Below the pieces are notes generated by a model. That model worked only from the letters and a program-made list of their open reading frames with translations. It ran no database searches and was not told where the DNA came from. DNA of 42,869 nucleotides, from contig DBDQ01000115.1 in the NCBI GenBank assembly GCA_002293665.1, positions 1,183-44,051 on the forward strand, in the 5' to 3' direction. The position numbers were made by a program, and so were the translations under genes. Source of the DNA: Alistipes sp. UBA928 (GTDB lineage: Bacteria > Bacteroidota > Bacteroidia > Bacteroidales > Rikenellaceae). Positions 25,127-33,853 of the stretch are shown here, one piece after another (positions within the stretch are counted from its first letter, which is position 1; each line of letters starts with the position of its first letter).

Positions 25127-25492
25127 ATGGATGTGTTAGAATACAGGGATTTTTGTTTGTCGATGCCGGCGGCGACGGAGTGTACACCCTTCGATGAGGA
25201 CACGCTTGTGTTCAAAGTCGCGGGCAAGATGTTCTCGTATGCAGGCATGGAGGGGTTCTGCCGTTTCTGCGTCAAGTGCGATCCCGACCGCGCCGTCGAA
25301 CTGCGCGAACAGCATCCCGAGGTGACGCGCGGTGTACACTCCAACTCCATGCACTGGAATACCGTCAGGGTCGACGGCACTTTGCCCGACGCATTTCTGC
25401 GTGAGCAGATACGCCACTCCTACGATTGCGTGGTGGCAAAACTTCCACGTGCTGCGAAAGAGGCGCTTCGGCAGGAGATCGGCGCAATATAA
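25127..25492 (+). CDS. MmcQ/YjbR family protein
   Basis: The 121-residue cytoplasmic protein matches the MmcQ/YjbR (DUF419) fold: an N-terminal helix with F-C-L-S-M-P-A-A-T-E, a D-T-L-V-F-K-V-A-G-K-M-F strand pair, and a late H-W-N-T-V segment followed by a helix with S-Y-D-C-V-V. These proteins resemble double-wing DNA-binding folds but their role is unclear. TACCTTTG (25114-25121) is a good -7 box and ends only 5 nt before the ATG, so the mRNA would be leaderless or nearly so. Confidence 0.88.
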   Translation: MDVLEYRDFCLSMPAATECTPFDEDTLVFKVAGKMFSYAGMEGFCRFCVKCDPDRAVELREQHPEVTRGVHSNSMHWNTVRVDGTLPDAFLREQIRHSYDCVVAKLPRAAKEALRQEIGAI

Positions 25493-25517
25493 ATTTCCGG
25501 ATTCCGTTAAACTTTCA

Positions 25518-25525
25518 TATCTTTG
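25518..25525 (+). promoter_or_regulatory. -7 promoter element of bamD
   Basis: TATCTTTG matches TAnnTTTG and ends 10 nt before the bamD ATG at 25536. It starts the bamD-omega-coaBC transcript. Confidence 0.6.
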
Positions 25526-25535
25526 CACCCTAACT

Positions 25536-26534
25536 ATGAAAGCACTACGCAAAATACTCTTTGCACTACTTGCCGTTTCGGTCATCGGGGCGGGGGAGGT
25601 GTGCGCCCAATCGGGAGAGGTGGCCAGACCGAGCCTTACGAAAGAGGAGCGGCGTGCCGAACGCGAACGGCGCATCACGGCCAGAGCGACCGAGGCGACG
25701 CAGTTGAAACTCAGGGACGGTAAATTCCCCAGCTACAACAAACTGCTCAAAAGCACGAACTACGCGTTGATGTACACCGAGGGTCTGCGCTACTTCAACA
25801 TGAAGAAGAAGGGCAAGGAGACCAACTCGATGGCCAACATGCGCCGGGCGCAGAACCTGTTCGGCAAGGTGGTCGAACAGCAGGCTTTCAGCGGTACACC
25901 GCAGGAGGATTCGCTCTACTACTACTGGGGCAGTTCCTACTTCCAGGCGCGGGACTTCATCACGAGTCAGGATATATTCGACAACTTTCGCCGCCGTTTC
26001 GGCTCAAGCCGTTTCATAGAGGATGTGGAGTATAAGTTCGCCTCGGGATTCTACTACCTGTCGCCCGACCCCAAGAACGACCAGTCGATCACCATCCGTG
26101 CCATGAGTGCCATATCCGAGTTCCTGGGCCGGTATCCCGACACCGAGCACCGCGCCATCAGCGAGGAGAGGCTGGAGGAGTTGAGGCGCAAACTCTACAC
26201 CAAATCGTATGAGAATGCCCGGCTTTACTACACCATCGGCCGCTATAACGCCGCCGTGAGGGCTCTCAACAACGCCATCGACGAGTATCCCATGTCGCCA
26301 TTCCGCGAGGAGTTGATGTATTTGGCCACACGGTCGGCGTACCTCTACGCCCGCAACTCGGTGGCGAGCCAGATGACGAACCGATACCTGTCGATGATGG
26401 ACAACTATTACAACCTGATCTCCGAATTTCCCGAAACAAGACACCTGCGCGAAGTCGAACAAATGCGCGACGAAGCACAAGCAAATATTCAAGCCAGTAC
26501 ATCAGAACAAAACGCAGCAGAAAATGGAAGCTAA
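25536..26534 (+). CDS. bamD: Outer-membrane assembly factor BamD
   Basis: BamD works with BamA to insert beta-barrel proteins into the outer membrane from its periplasmic face. The 332-residue protein has TPR-like helices and the Bacteroidota BamD hallmark Y-N-K-L-L-K-S at 67-73. In most relatives this motif follows closely on a lipidated Cys. Here it is preceded by a signal sequence (about 1-25) with no good lipobox (G-E-V-C-A-Q) and a charged linker of about 35 residues rich in Glu and Arg. The protein may be soluble or anchored in another way. The ATG at 25536 follows a clear promoter; the frame is open further upstream only inside the MmcQ gene. It overlaps the next gene by 11 bp. Confidence 0.9.
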   Translation: MKALRKILFALLAVSVIGAGEVCAQSGEVARPSLTKEERRAERERRITARATEATQLKLRDGKFPSYNKLLKSTNYALMYTEGLRYFNMKKKGKETNSMANMRRAQNLFGKVVEQQAFSGTPQEDSLYYYWGSSYFQARDFITSQDIFDNFRRRFGSSRFIEDVEYKFASGFYYLSPDPKNDQSITIRAMSAISEFLGRYPDTEHRAISEERLEELRRKLYTKSYENARLYYTIGRYNAAVRALNNAIDEYPMSPFREELMYLATRSAYLYARNSVASQMTNRYLSMMDNYYNLISEFPETRHLREVEQMRDEAQANIQASTSEQNAAENGS

Positions 26535-26868
26535 AAAGACCGTACCCGGCAATACCGTCACCCGGAAACTCATCGACCTCGACACACCCACCGGTAACAT
26601 CTATGAGTCGGTGGCGATAATATCGAAACGCGCGAATCAGATCTCCGCCGCGCTCAAATCGGAGTTGGCCCAAAAGTTGAACGAGTTCTCCACGACCACC
26701 GACTCGCTCGAGGAGACGTTTGAGAACCGCGAGCAGATAGAAATATCGCGCTACTACGAACGCATGCCCAAAGCAACACTCATCGCCACCGAAGAGTTTC
26801 TCGACGGCGACATCTACTTCAGAGAGGGCGGCGGTGGCAACGGCCACAGCGAAACAGCAGGAGCCTGA
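26524..26868 (+). CDS. rpoZ: RNA polymerase omega subunit family protein
   Basis: The 114-residue product carries TGNIYESVAIISKRANQIS (about 23-41), the Rpb6/omega signature in its Bacteroidota form, followed by a helix and a tail ending with a Gly/Ser-rich stretch. Omega helps assemble and stabilise RNA polymerase. The order bamD-omega-coaBC is typical for this phylum and supports the call. Its 3' end may overlap the coaC start. Confidence 0.9.
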   Translation: MEAKKTVPGNTVTRKLIDLDTPTGNIYESVAIISKRANQISAALKSELAQKLNEFSTTTDSLEETFENREQIEISRYYERMPKATLIATEEFLDGDIYFREGGGGNGHSETAGA

Positions 26869-27427
26869 CTTGGCTCTGCAACCGGAACAAGTGAAGGGCA
26901 AGCACATAATAGTCGGAGTGACAGGCAGCATAGCAGCCTACAAGGCGGCCGTGTTGGTGCGCGCATTTGTGAAGGCCGGGGCTGAGGTTCGCGTAGTGAT
27001 GACGCCCATCGCCAAAGAGTTCATCACTCCGCTGACGATGGCTACGCTGTCGAAACACCCCGTACCCGTGGAGTTTTTCAACCCTGAGAACGGTGAATGG
27101 AACAGCCATGTGAACCTGGGTGTGTGGGCTGACGCGCTGGTCGTGGCTCCCGCCACAGCCAATACTCTGGCTAAGATGGCCGCCGGGATTGCCGATAATT
27201 TATTACTCACCACCTGTCTTTCGGCACGTTGTCCCGTGTTCGTCGCCCCGGCGATGGATGTCGACATGTGGGGGCATGCCGCAACTCGGGCAAATCTCGA
27301 AACATTGCGCCTGCGTGGTGTGGGCGTCATAGCTCCCGGCGAGGGCGAACTTGCCAGCGGCCTCGAAGGCACCGGTCGTATGGCCGAACCGGAGGAGATC
27401 GTCGCCCGGCTCGAAAAATCACTTTGA
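26834..27427 (+). CDS. coaC: Phosphopantothenoylcysteine decarboxylase domain of CoaBC, as a separate ORF
   Basis: This flavoprotein decarboxylates 4'-phosphopantothenoylcysteine to phosphopantetheine in CoA synthesis. It shows GVTGSIAAYKAAVLV, FITPLTMATLSKHPV, the active-site S-H-V-N-L, ADALVVAPATANTLAKMA and A-P-A-M-D. The substrate-clamp loop reads E-L-A-S-G-L-E-G-T-G-R-M, with Ser where E. coli Dfp has the catalytic Cys in A-C-G, and Asp replaces Asn of P-A-M-N; I believe both occur in Bacteroidota relatives. The frame stops at 27427 just where the linker to the CoaB domain should continue. No ATG is available: GTG at 26834 (overlapping omega by 35 bp) or GTG at 26891, which fits the family start better, must be used. 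Confidence 0.88.
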   Translation: MATATAKQQEPDLALQPEQVKGKHIIVGVTGSIAAYKAAVLVRAFVKAGAEVRVVMTPIAKEFITPLTMATLSKHPVPVEFFNPENGEWNSHVNLGVWADALVVAPATANTLAKMAAGIADNLLLTTCLSARCPVFVAPAMDVDMWGHAATRANLETLRLRGVGVIAPGEGELASGLEGTGRMAEPEEIVARLEKSL

Positions 27428-27434
27428 TATTGTT

Positions 27435-28187
27435 ATGAGGATCGCACCCCCACGTCATTGCGAGGGCTGCAGGCCCGAAGCAATCCAGCCTACCGATTTT
27501 GGATTGCTTCACTCCGTTCGCAATGATGACATGCAAACCCGTATTGCGGGGTGTAAATTCCTTGTTACGGCCGGGCCGACCATCGAACGGATCGACCCCG
27601 TGAGGTTTATATCCAACCACTCGACAGGAAAGATGGGTTACGCCATAGCAGCGGAGCTTGCCGCGCGCGGAGCCGTGGTGACGCTCGTGAGCGGGCCGGT
27701 TGCGCTCGAAACTCCAGCCGGTGTGCGGCGCGTGGATGTCGAGTCGGCCGGGGAGATGTGGCGCGAATGCACGGAGCTGTGGCCGCAGATGGATGGCGCC
27801 GTGATGTGTGCCGCCGTGGCCGACTATACCCCGGCCGAAGTTAGTCCCGTAAAGATCAAGAAGGGGCCGGAAGCCTCTCCTGATTTAATCCTGACTCTGA
27901 AGCCCACAAAAGACATTGCCGCCGGGTTGGGCCGTACCAAGCGCCCCGGCCAACTGTTGGTGGGTTTCGCCCTCGAGACCGACAACGAGGAGGTTAATGC
28001 CCTGGATAAACTGCGGCGCAAGAACCTCGACATGATAGTTCTCAACTCGCTGCGCGATGCCGGGGCCGGTTTCGGCGGCGACACCAACCGCATCACTGTC
28101 TTCACTTCTGCCGGCACGAAAACGGCCTATCCCCTCGAATCGAAAACCGCCGCCGCGGCGCATATCGTCGACATGTTTTTTGAATGA
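27435..28187 (+). CDS. coaB: Phosphopantothenate-cysteine ligase domain of CoaBC, as a separate ORF
   Basis: This domain joins cysteine to 4'-phosphopantothenate using CTP. It carries KFLVTAGPTIERIDPVRF, I-S-N-H-S-T-G-K-M-G, AAVADYTP, the K-I-K-K segment, LTLKPTKDIA and VGFALETDNE, all expected. In most bacteria it is fused to CoaC; here it lies in another frame. The first in-frame ATG after the coaC stop is 27435, 7 bp downstream, which would add about 32 residues encoded by a palindromic repeat. The ATG at 27531, right after the repeat, gives a protein starting eight residues before the conserved KFLVTAGPT and may be the real start. The domain itself looks intact, so split function is plausible. 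Confidence 0.85.
   Translation: MRIAPPRHCEGCRPEAIQPTDFGLLHSVRNDDMQTRIAGCKFLVTAGPTIERIDPVRFISNHSTGKMGYAIAAELAARGAVVTLVSGPVALETPAGVRRVDVESAGEMWRECTELWPQMDGAVMCAAVADYTPAEVSPVKIKKGPEASPDLILTLKPTKDIAAGLGRTKRPGQLLVGFALETDNEEVNALDKLRRKNLDMIVLNSLRDAGAGFGGDTNRITVFTSAGTKTAYPLESKTAAAAHIVDMFFE
27453..27528. repeat. Palindromic interspersed repeat inserted in the coaBC linker
   Basis: The element begins CGTCATTGCG (27453-27462) and ends CGCAATGATG (27519-27528). Inner arms are GAAGCAATCCA (27477-27487) and TGGATTGCTTC (27500-27510). This TCATTGCGAG...GCAATCC...GGATTGC...CGCAATGA layout is a recurrent nonautonomous palindromic repeat (REP/RPE or MITE-like) found in many bacterial genomes. The arms between inner and outer parts have diverged. 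It encodes no protein of its own but is open in the coaB frame. Confidence 0.8.
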
Positions 28188-28189
28188 AA

Positions 28190-28219
28190 AATTGGCTACG
28201 CGGTTCCGCGTAGCCAATT
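28190..28219. terminator. Bidirectional terminator between coaB and yidC
   Basis: AATTGGCTACGCG (28190-28202) and CGCGTAGCCAATT (28207-28219) form a perfect 13-bp stem with a GTTC loop. T-rich sequence follows on both strands. Confidence 0.92.
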
Positions 28220-28220
28220 C

Positions 28221-30197
28221 TTATCTCTTTTTCTTGCCGGAGCCGGGGACGTTACCTCTGGAACCGCGGACGGGTGGCGGAGCGGCGGCGTTGCTTCCGC
28301 GCGACTGGGCCTGTTGCTGGGCCCGGGCTGCCGCCATCTGCGCTTTTTGTGCCTCCTCGAGACGCTGCATAAATTTGCTCTTGGGTTTCTCCTTGCGCGG
28401 AGTTTCGAGCATCTTGCGGCGTAGTTTGTCCTCGTTGATCAACATGCGCGTCAGGTAGATTTGCGCCAGCGTGAAAAGCGTCGAGATCAGGTAGTAATAG
28501 CTGAGGCCCGCCGCGAAGTTGTTGAGGAAAAACAACATCATGATCGGCATCAGATAGAGCGACATGAACTTCATGCCCGCCATTTGCGGCTGGGCGTTTT
28601 GCTGGCTCATGGAGATGCGCGCCGAGAAATGGGTGGCGACAGCGAGCAACAGTGCGAACAGGCTGACGTGGTCGCCGTACCACGGTATCTTGAATCCAAG
28701 ATTGAGGATGCTGTCGTAGCTCGACAGGTCATCGGCCCACCAGAGCGGTTGGCCGCGAAGTTCGATCGCCTCGGGGAAGAAACGGAACATGGCGAGCAGA
28801 AACGGCATCTGGATCAGCAGAGGCAGACATCCCGCCAGCGGATTGATTCCCGCCCGACGGTAGAGTTCCATCGTGGCCTGCTGTTTTTTCATCGCGTCGG
28901 CCTGGTCGGGATACTTTGCGTTTATCTCGTCCATCTCGGGCTTGATGACGCGCATCTTGGCCGACGATTTATACGACGTGAAGGTGAGCGGCGAGATGAG
29001 CGTTTTAATAATAAGCGTCAGGATGAGGATTATCCATCCGAAGGATACGATGTGGTCGCCGAGCCAGTCGAAGATGGGGATCACCAAACCGCGCGTAATA
29101 AAACCGAAACTCATCCACCCCATCGAGATGATGCGATCCATCGACAGGTCGTATTTCTTGAGCGTCGGGGTGAGGTTGGGGCCGAAGTACATCCGGAAAG
29201 CGTAGTCGCTCTTGTCGCGCTCCATAGGCACGCTCACCCGCGCGTGGAACTTTTTGATCGTACCTTCGCCCGGCTGTGAAGTGACCAAATCGACGTCGGC
29301 TCCCTGAAAGGCGTCGGCGGCGACAAGGAACGATGAAAAGTAGTGCTGCTTGAAAGCCACCCACTGTACGCGGCTCGGCTCACTTTCACTCTTAGTGCCG
29401 CCGGCGTTCTGGATACCCAGTTGTTCGACGCTGTTCTCGCCGGGGTAGCGGTAGGCGATGGTGGTGTAGCGGTTCTCGTTCTCGAACCCTTTTTCGTTCT
29501 GAAAGCTGGTGTTGGTCCAGTCGATCTCGAAAGTGCTCTGGTTCGACAGTCTTCCCTCCATGCCGACGAACTTCACTTCGTAGCCGATCATGTAGTCGTT
29601 GCGGGGGATCGTGTAGACGAACTCGATGTGTGCGAGCGAGTCGACAGGCAGGCGCATGACGATGCGTTTTTCGGTCTCGCCCTCGCGCCACCCGGTAGTG
29701 TTAGCGGCGTCGGGCGTGAAGACGAATTCGCGCGTGTTGACCTGTGCGTCGCGGCCATCGCGCCTCAGGAAGAGTGCGACGTCGAAACTCTCCGTGCCCG
29801 GTTTCCACAGGTGGAGCGCCTCGCCGCCATACTTCTTGTAGTCTTTGAGCACCACGTCGGCGATCACGCCGCCGAGCGTCGAGAATTCGTAAGTCGCCAC
29901 GTCGTTCGACACGGTGAACCTCTGCTCCAGGCCCGTGCGTGCCGCAGCCATAGTCTCGCCCAGCGGGTCGGCCGCGGGCGGGGTCTGCGCGAAACCCGCC
30001 ACCAGTCTCAGCGAATCTGGGATCGCGACGGACTCATTCGGCACCGCGCCATTTTGCGTAGCTGAATCCGCCGCGGCCGTTGCCGCCTCTATGCGTTGCT
30101 GTTCCTGAAATTTCTGCTGCTGCCTTCCCTGATACCACGAAAATCCGAAGAGAATCAGGGCGATCAGGACGAAGCCTAAAACTGTCTGTTTATTCAT
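28221..30197 (-). CDS. yidC: Membrane protein insertase YidC
   Basis: YidC inserts and folds inner-membrane proteins, alone or with SecYEG. The 658-residue protein has an N-terminal anchor (VLGFVLIALILFGFSW, about 5-20), a large periplasmic domain to about residue 360, and the conserved five-helix region with TLIIKTLISPLTFTSYKSS (carrying the groove Arg/Lys area), GCLPLLIQMPFLLAMFRFFP and the late N-N-F-A-A-G-L-S-Y-Y-Y segment. A long basic tail rich in Gln, Arg and Lys (about the last 75 residues) probably contacts the ribosome. Its start overlaps the pyrG stop by 4 bp. Confidence 0.97.
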   Translation of the reverse strand: MNKQTVLGFVLIALILFGFSWYQGRQQQKFQEQQRIEAATAAADSATQNGAVPNESVAIPDSLRLVAGFAQTPPAADPLGETMAAARTGLEQRFTVSNDVATYEFSTLGGVIADVVLKDYKKYGGEALHLWKPGTESFDVALFLRRDGRDAQVNTREFVFTPDAANTTGWREGETEKRIVMRLPVDSLAHIEFVYTIPRNDYMIGYEVKFVGMEGRLSNQSTFEIDWTNTSFQNEKGFENENRYTTIAYRYPGENSVEQLGIQNAGGTKSESEPSRVQWVAFKQHYFSSFLVAADAFQGADVDLVTSQPGEGTIKKFHARVSVPMERDKSDYAFRMYFGPNLTPTLKKYDLSMDRIISMGWMSFGFITRGLVIPIFDWLGDHIVSFGWIILILTLIIKTLISPLTFTSYKSSAKMRVIKPEMDEINAKYPDQADAMKKQQATMELYRRAGINPLAGCLPLLIQMPFLLAMFRFFPEAIELRGQPLWWADDLSSYDSILNLGFKIPWYGDHVSLFALLLAVATHFSARISMSQQNAQPQMAGMKFMSLYLMPIMMLFFLNNFAAGLSYYYLISTLFTLAQIYLTRMLINEDKLRRKMLETPRKEKPKSKFMQRLEEAQKAQMAAARAQQQAQSRGSNAAAPPPVRGSRGNVPGSGKKKR

Positions 30198-31801
30198 ATA
30201 GATGCCTTAACGAACGCCACGAATAGCGGATGCGGGTTTTTGACGTTGCTTTTGTACTCGGGGTGGAACTGTACCGCCACGAACCACGGGTGGGTGGGTA
30301 TCTCGACGGCCTCCACGAGTTCCGAGTCGGGATTGATGCCGGTGGCCTTCATGCCCGCGCGTTGGAAAGCGTCGAGGTAGCGCGAGTTGAACTCGTAGCG
30401 ATGCCTGTGGCGTTCCTCTATCAGTTCGCGCTTTCCATATGCTTCCCAAATTTTGGAACCCTCGACCAGACGGCAGGAGTAGGCCCCGAGGCGCATTGTG
30501 CCCCCCTTGTCGCTGACATTCTTTTGCGCCTCCATCAGGTCGATCACGGGGTCGGGGGTTGCGGGGTTGTTCTCGGTGGTGTCGGCGTCGGCCAAACCCA
30601 TCACGTTGCGCGCGAATTCGATCACCGCGATCTGCATCCCCAGGCAGATTCCGAAGAACGGCACGCCCTTTTCGCGCGCCCACCGTGCCGCAAGCATCTT
30701 ACCGTCGATTCCGCGGTGGCCGAAACCGGGGGCCACGAGGATACCTTTCATGGGTGCCAGCGTGGCGTCGATATTTTCGGGGGTGAGTTTCTCGGCGTTC
30801 ACGTAGTTGAGTTTCACCTTCACGTTGTTGGCGGCGCCGGCGTGAACGAATGCCTCGGAGATGCTTTTGTAGGCGTCGGGCAGTTCGGTGTATTTGCCCA
30901 CGAGGGCTATGTCGATCGTCTTCGAGGGGTTTTTCACCTTGTCGACGAAATCACGCCAGCTCTTCAGGTCGGAGCGTTGGTCGGTCGGCAGGCCCAGCTT
31001 GCGCAGCGTGACCCCGTCGAGGTTCTGCTCGTGCATCTTGAGCGGCACCTCGTAGATGGTCGGCACGTCGATGGACTCCATCACCGCCACCGGCTCGACG
31101 TTGCAGAACAACGCCACCTTGCGGCGAATATCCTCGCCGATGTGCTGCTCGGTGCGCAGCACCAGAATGTCGGGCTGGAGCCCGTTCTCCAACAGCATCT
31201 TCACAGAGTGCTGCGTGGGCTTGGTTTTCAACTCGCCGCTCGCCGCGATGTATGGGATCAGCGTGAGGTGTATCACGGCGGTGTTCTGTGGCCCGAGGTC
31301 GTAGCGCAACTGACGCACGGCTTCGATGTAGGGCAACCCTTCGATGTCGCCCACCGTGCCGCCGATCTCGGTAATCACTATGTCGAAATCGCCCTTTGAA
31401 CCCAACAGCTGAATGCGGCGCTTGATCTCGTCGGTTATGTGGGGAATCACCTGTACCGTCTTGCCCAGGTAGTCGCCGCGGCGCTCTTTGTCGATCACCG
31501 CCTGGTAGATGCGGCCAGTGGTGACGCTATTGGCCTGCGAAGTGGCGGTGGCGGTGAAGCGTTCGTAGTGACCCAGGTCGAGGTCGGTCTCGGCGCCATC
31601 GTCCGTCACGTAGCATTCACCGTGCTCGTAGGGATTAAGTGTACCGGGGTCAACGTTGATGTAGGGGTCGAGCTTTTGGTTTGTCACCCTGTAACCCCGC
31701 GCCTGAAGCAGCCGGGCCAGCGAGGCGGCAATAATGCCCTTGCCCAGCGACGAGGCCACACCTCCTGTCACAAATATGTACTTGGTCGGATTCTTTTTCA
31801 T
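30194..31801 (-). CDS. pyrG: CTP synthase
   Basis: The enzyme makes CTP from UTP, ATP and glutamine in the cytoplasm. The 535-residue protein has the synthetase domain with TGGVASSLGKGIIAASLA (13-30), the DPYINVDPGTLNP segment and YVTDDGAETDLDLGHYERF, then a class I glutamine amidotransferase domain with G-I-C-L-G-M-Q (nucleophile about Cys386) and Q-F-H-P-E-Y near the C-terminus. The length is normal. It overlaps the DUF349 gene upstream and yidC downstream by 4 bp each, so the three genes form one operon. Confidence 0.98.
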   Translation of the reverse strand: MKKNPTKYIFVTGGVASSLGKGIIAASLARLLQARGYRVTNQKLDPYINVDPGTLNPYEHGECYVTDDGAETDLDLGHYERFTATATSQANSVTTGRIYQAVIDKERRGDYLGKTVQVIPHITDEIKRRIQLLGSKGDFDIVITEIGGTVGDIEGLPYIEAVRQLRYDLGPQNTAVIHLTLIPYIAASGELKTKPTQHSVKMLLENGLQPDILVLRTEQHIGEDIRRKVALFCNVEPVAVMESIDVPTIYEVPLKMHEQNLDGVTLRKLGLPTDQRSDLKSWRDFVDKVKNPSKTIDIALVGKYTELPDAYKSISEAFVHAGAANNVKVKLNYVNAEKLTPENIDATLAPMKGILVAPGFGHRGIDGKMLAARWAREKGVPFFGICLGMQIAVIEFARNVMGLADADTTENNPATPDPVIDLMEAQKNVSDKGGTMRLGAYSCRLVEGSKIWEAYGKRELIEERHRHRYEFNSRYLDAFQRAGMKATGINPDSELVEAVEIPTHPWFVAVQFHPEYKSNVKNPHPLFVAFVKASI

Positions 31802-33819
31802 TCCTGCTCTGCGTCTATCAAATTAATCTTCTCTATCGTGGCGGCCATTTCGGCTTTGGAGCGGTCGATCTTTTCGCGCACGTCGGCTATCATCGCCTCG
31901 GCGTTCTTAGAGTGGCCGAAGAAACCTATGTTGTTCTCGAGCGTGGCTATGTCGCTCTCCAACTGCCGTACTCTGGAGTAGAGTTTTTCGCGTTCGTGGC
32001 GCAGGCGTCCCGTTGCTCCGGCTCCGGCGGTCTTGAGGCTTGCCACGCGGCCGCGGAACTTATCCATCGAGCGCTGCTGCTCCCCTCCGCGAATGGCCGA
32101 GAACATTTTGTCCACCAGCTCTTTATATTGCTTTGCGATCGACTCCTTCTGCTTGATGGGCACGAATCCCACCTCGCCCCACTGGCGCTGGAACTCCTTG
32201 ATGTCCTCGAAGGTGAGGCCTTCGGTTCCGCGCGCTTGGGCGGCGGCCAACAGTGCCCGTTTCTTTTCGAGGTTTTCCTTGTATCCTCCCTCGACTCCCG
32301 AGAAGTGGGCGTTCTTGCGATCGAAGAATGTGTCGCACGCGGCGCGAAAACGTTTCCACACGGCGTCGGAGTGGCGGCGGGGTACGGGGCCGATTTCGCG
32401 CCATCTCTTTTGCAGGGCGATCAGGGCGTCGCTCGTCTCTTTCCAGTCTTCGCTGGCGGCGAGGGCCTCGGCGGCCACGCATATCTCGTTCTTAAGCTGT
32501 AGGTTGAGCTCCATCTCACCCTTCATCTGGTTGTAGTAACCCCTCTTGGCCTCGAAGAATGCGTCGCATGCGGCGCGGAAACGTTCGTAGACCTTGGTGT
32601 TGCTCTTCTTGGGGGCGAAACCGATCGTCTTCCACACTTTCTGTATCTCAAGCAGGCGGTCGCTTGCCTTGTTCCACTCTTTTCGCGATGTGAATGGCTC
32701 TTTGGAGAGCGCCTCTACCTGCTCGCACAGTTCGGTCTTGAGGTCGAGGTTCTTTTTCTGCTCCTCCTTTATCGAGTCGAAGTAGCTTTGGTGCTGGCGG
32801 TTGATGCGTCCGCTCGCTTCGCGGAAACGCTCCCACACAGCCTCCTTGTGTTCGGCAGCTACGGGCCCCACCTCCCTCCACTGGTCGTGGAGTTTTTGGA
32901 GACGGTGGAAGGCGTTGACGATCGAGGGTTCGAGCAGCAGCGCCTCGGCCTGTTCGCACAGTTCGACCTTGGCCTCGTAGTTCTTTTTGAGGTCGAGGTC
33001 GCGCAACTCTTTGTTTATCTTTATGTAGCTGTAAAAATTCTCAACGTGGTGGTTGTATGTCTCCCACAGGTCTTTGACGGCGGTGAGGGGCACGGGGCCT
33101 ATCTCTCTCCAGCGCTGCTGCAGCTCGCGGAAGGTGCTGAATGTCTGTCCCATCGTTTCGCCGGCGCCCACGAGTGCCTTGAGCTCCTCGATGATGGCGA
33201 GCTTGGCCTGGAGGTTCTCCTCGCGGTGGGCGTCGAGCGTAGCCAGAAACTCGTCTCTGCGGCGGCGGTACTCGCCGATGAGTTCTTTCAGGCGGGTCTC
33301 GGCCACATCGGTCGGAGCTTGGAAAACTTCGGGGTCGCCTCCACCGTCGATCCACGCCTTGCGCGCGGCCTCGGTCTCGGCGCGGTGCAGTTTGTAGAAC
33401 GCCACCTTGATCGCCTCGGCGTCACGCCTCAGCGTCTGCACGGGTTTGGTTGCCAACAGGTCGGCGAAGAGCTCGGTGAGCTGCGACTTGTTCATAGAGG
33501 CCAGATCGGCTCCGACTCCGTCGGCTCCGGCGGCCTCTTCTTCCTCGGCAACCTCCTCGCCCAGATCGAGATCCTCCGACTCCTCGGCGGCCAAAGCGGC
33601 CTCCTCGTCGGAGAAGTCCACCGTCTCGGGCTCGGGCTGAACGCCGCCGGCGGATTCTTCGGGATTCTCGTGACTCACCCTGCCCTCTTCGGAAGGGGCA
33701 GGTTCACATTCAGCCTTGGCGGGCCCGGATTCCTTAACAACCTCGACAGCGGCGGGCTCGATTTTCTCGGCCACCGGTTCGAGCAGCTCCTCTGGAGCAG
33801 AATTCTTTGCAGTAGACAT
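31798..33819 (-). CDS. DUF349 repeat protein
   Basis: The 673-residue cytoplasmic protein has an acidic, Glu/Ala/Pro-rich N-terminus of about 110 residues followed by helical repeats of DUF349. Five units are visible, each marked by W-x-x-I/V-G-x-V/A-P: WREIGPVPLTAVKDLW, WREVGPVAAEHKEAVW, WKTIGFAPKKSNTKVY, WREIGPVPRRHSDAVW and WGEVGFVPIKQKESIA. A coiled coil closes the protein. The role of DUF349 proteins is not established. The start is the ATG at 33819; a TTG eight codons upstream is open but less likely. It is the first gene of the DUF349-pyrG-yidC operon. Confidence 0.9.
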   Translation of the reverse strand: MSTAKNSAPEELLEPVAEKIEPAAVEVVKESGPAKAECEPAPSEEGRVSHENPEESAGGVQPEPETVDFSDEEAALAAEESEDLDLGEEVAEEEEAAGADGVGADLASMNKSQLTELFADLLATKPVQTLRRDAEAIKVAFYKLHRAETEAARKAWIDGGGDPEVFQAPTDVAETRLKELIGEYRRRRDEFLATLDAHREENLQAKLAIIEELKALVGAGETMGQTFSTFRELQQRWREIGPVPLTAVKDLWETYNHHVENFYSYIKINKELRDLDLKKNYEAKVELCEQAEALLLEPSIVNAFHRLQKLHDQWREVGPVAAEHKEAVWERFREASGRINRQHQSYFDSIKEEQKKNLDLKTELCEQVEALSKEPFTSRKEWNKASDRLLEIQKVWKTIGFAPKKSNTKVYERFRAACDAFFEAKRGYYNQMKGEMELNLQLKNEICVAAEALAASEDWKETSDALIALQKRWREIGPVPRRHSDAVWKRFRAACDTFFDRKNAHFSGVEGGYKENLEKKRALLAAAQARGTEGLTFEDIKEFQRQWGEVGFVPIKQKESIAKQYKELVDKMFSAIRGGEQQRSMDKFRGRVASLKTAGAGATGRLRHEREKLYSRVRQLESDIATLENNIGFFGHSKNAEAMIADVREKIDRSKAEMAATIEKINLIDAEQE

Positions 33820-33853
33820 ATCGCAATAGCGGTTTTGGGTCAAAACATTCGTA

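Noticed and set aside
25332..25535. N-terminal extension of BamD from an upstream start
   Set aside because: It would lie inside the MmcQ gene and upstream of the promoter; the ATG at 25536 starts a signal sequence.
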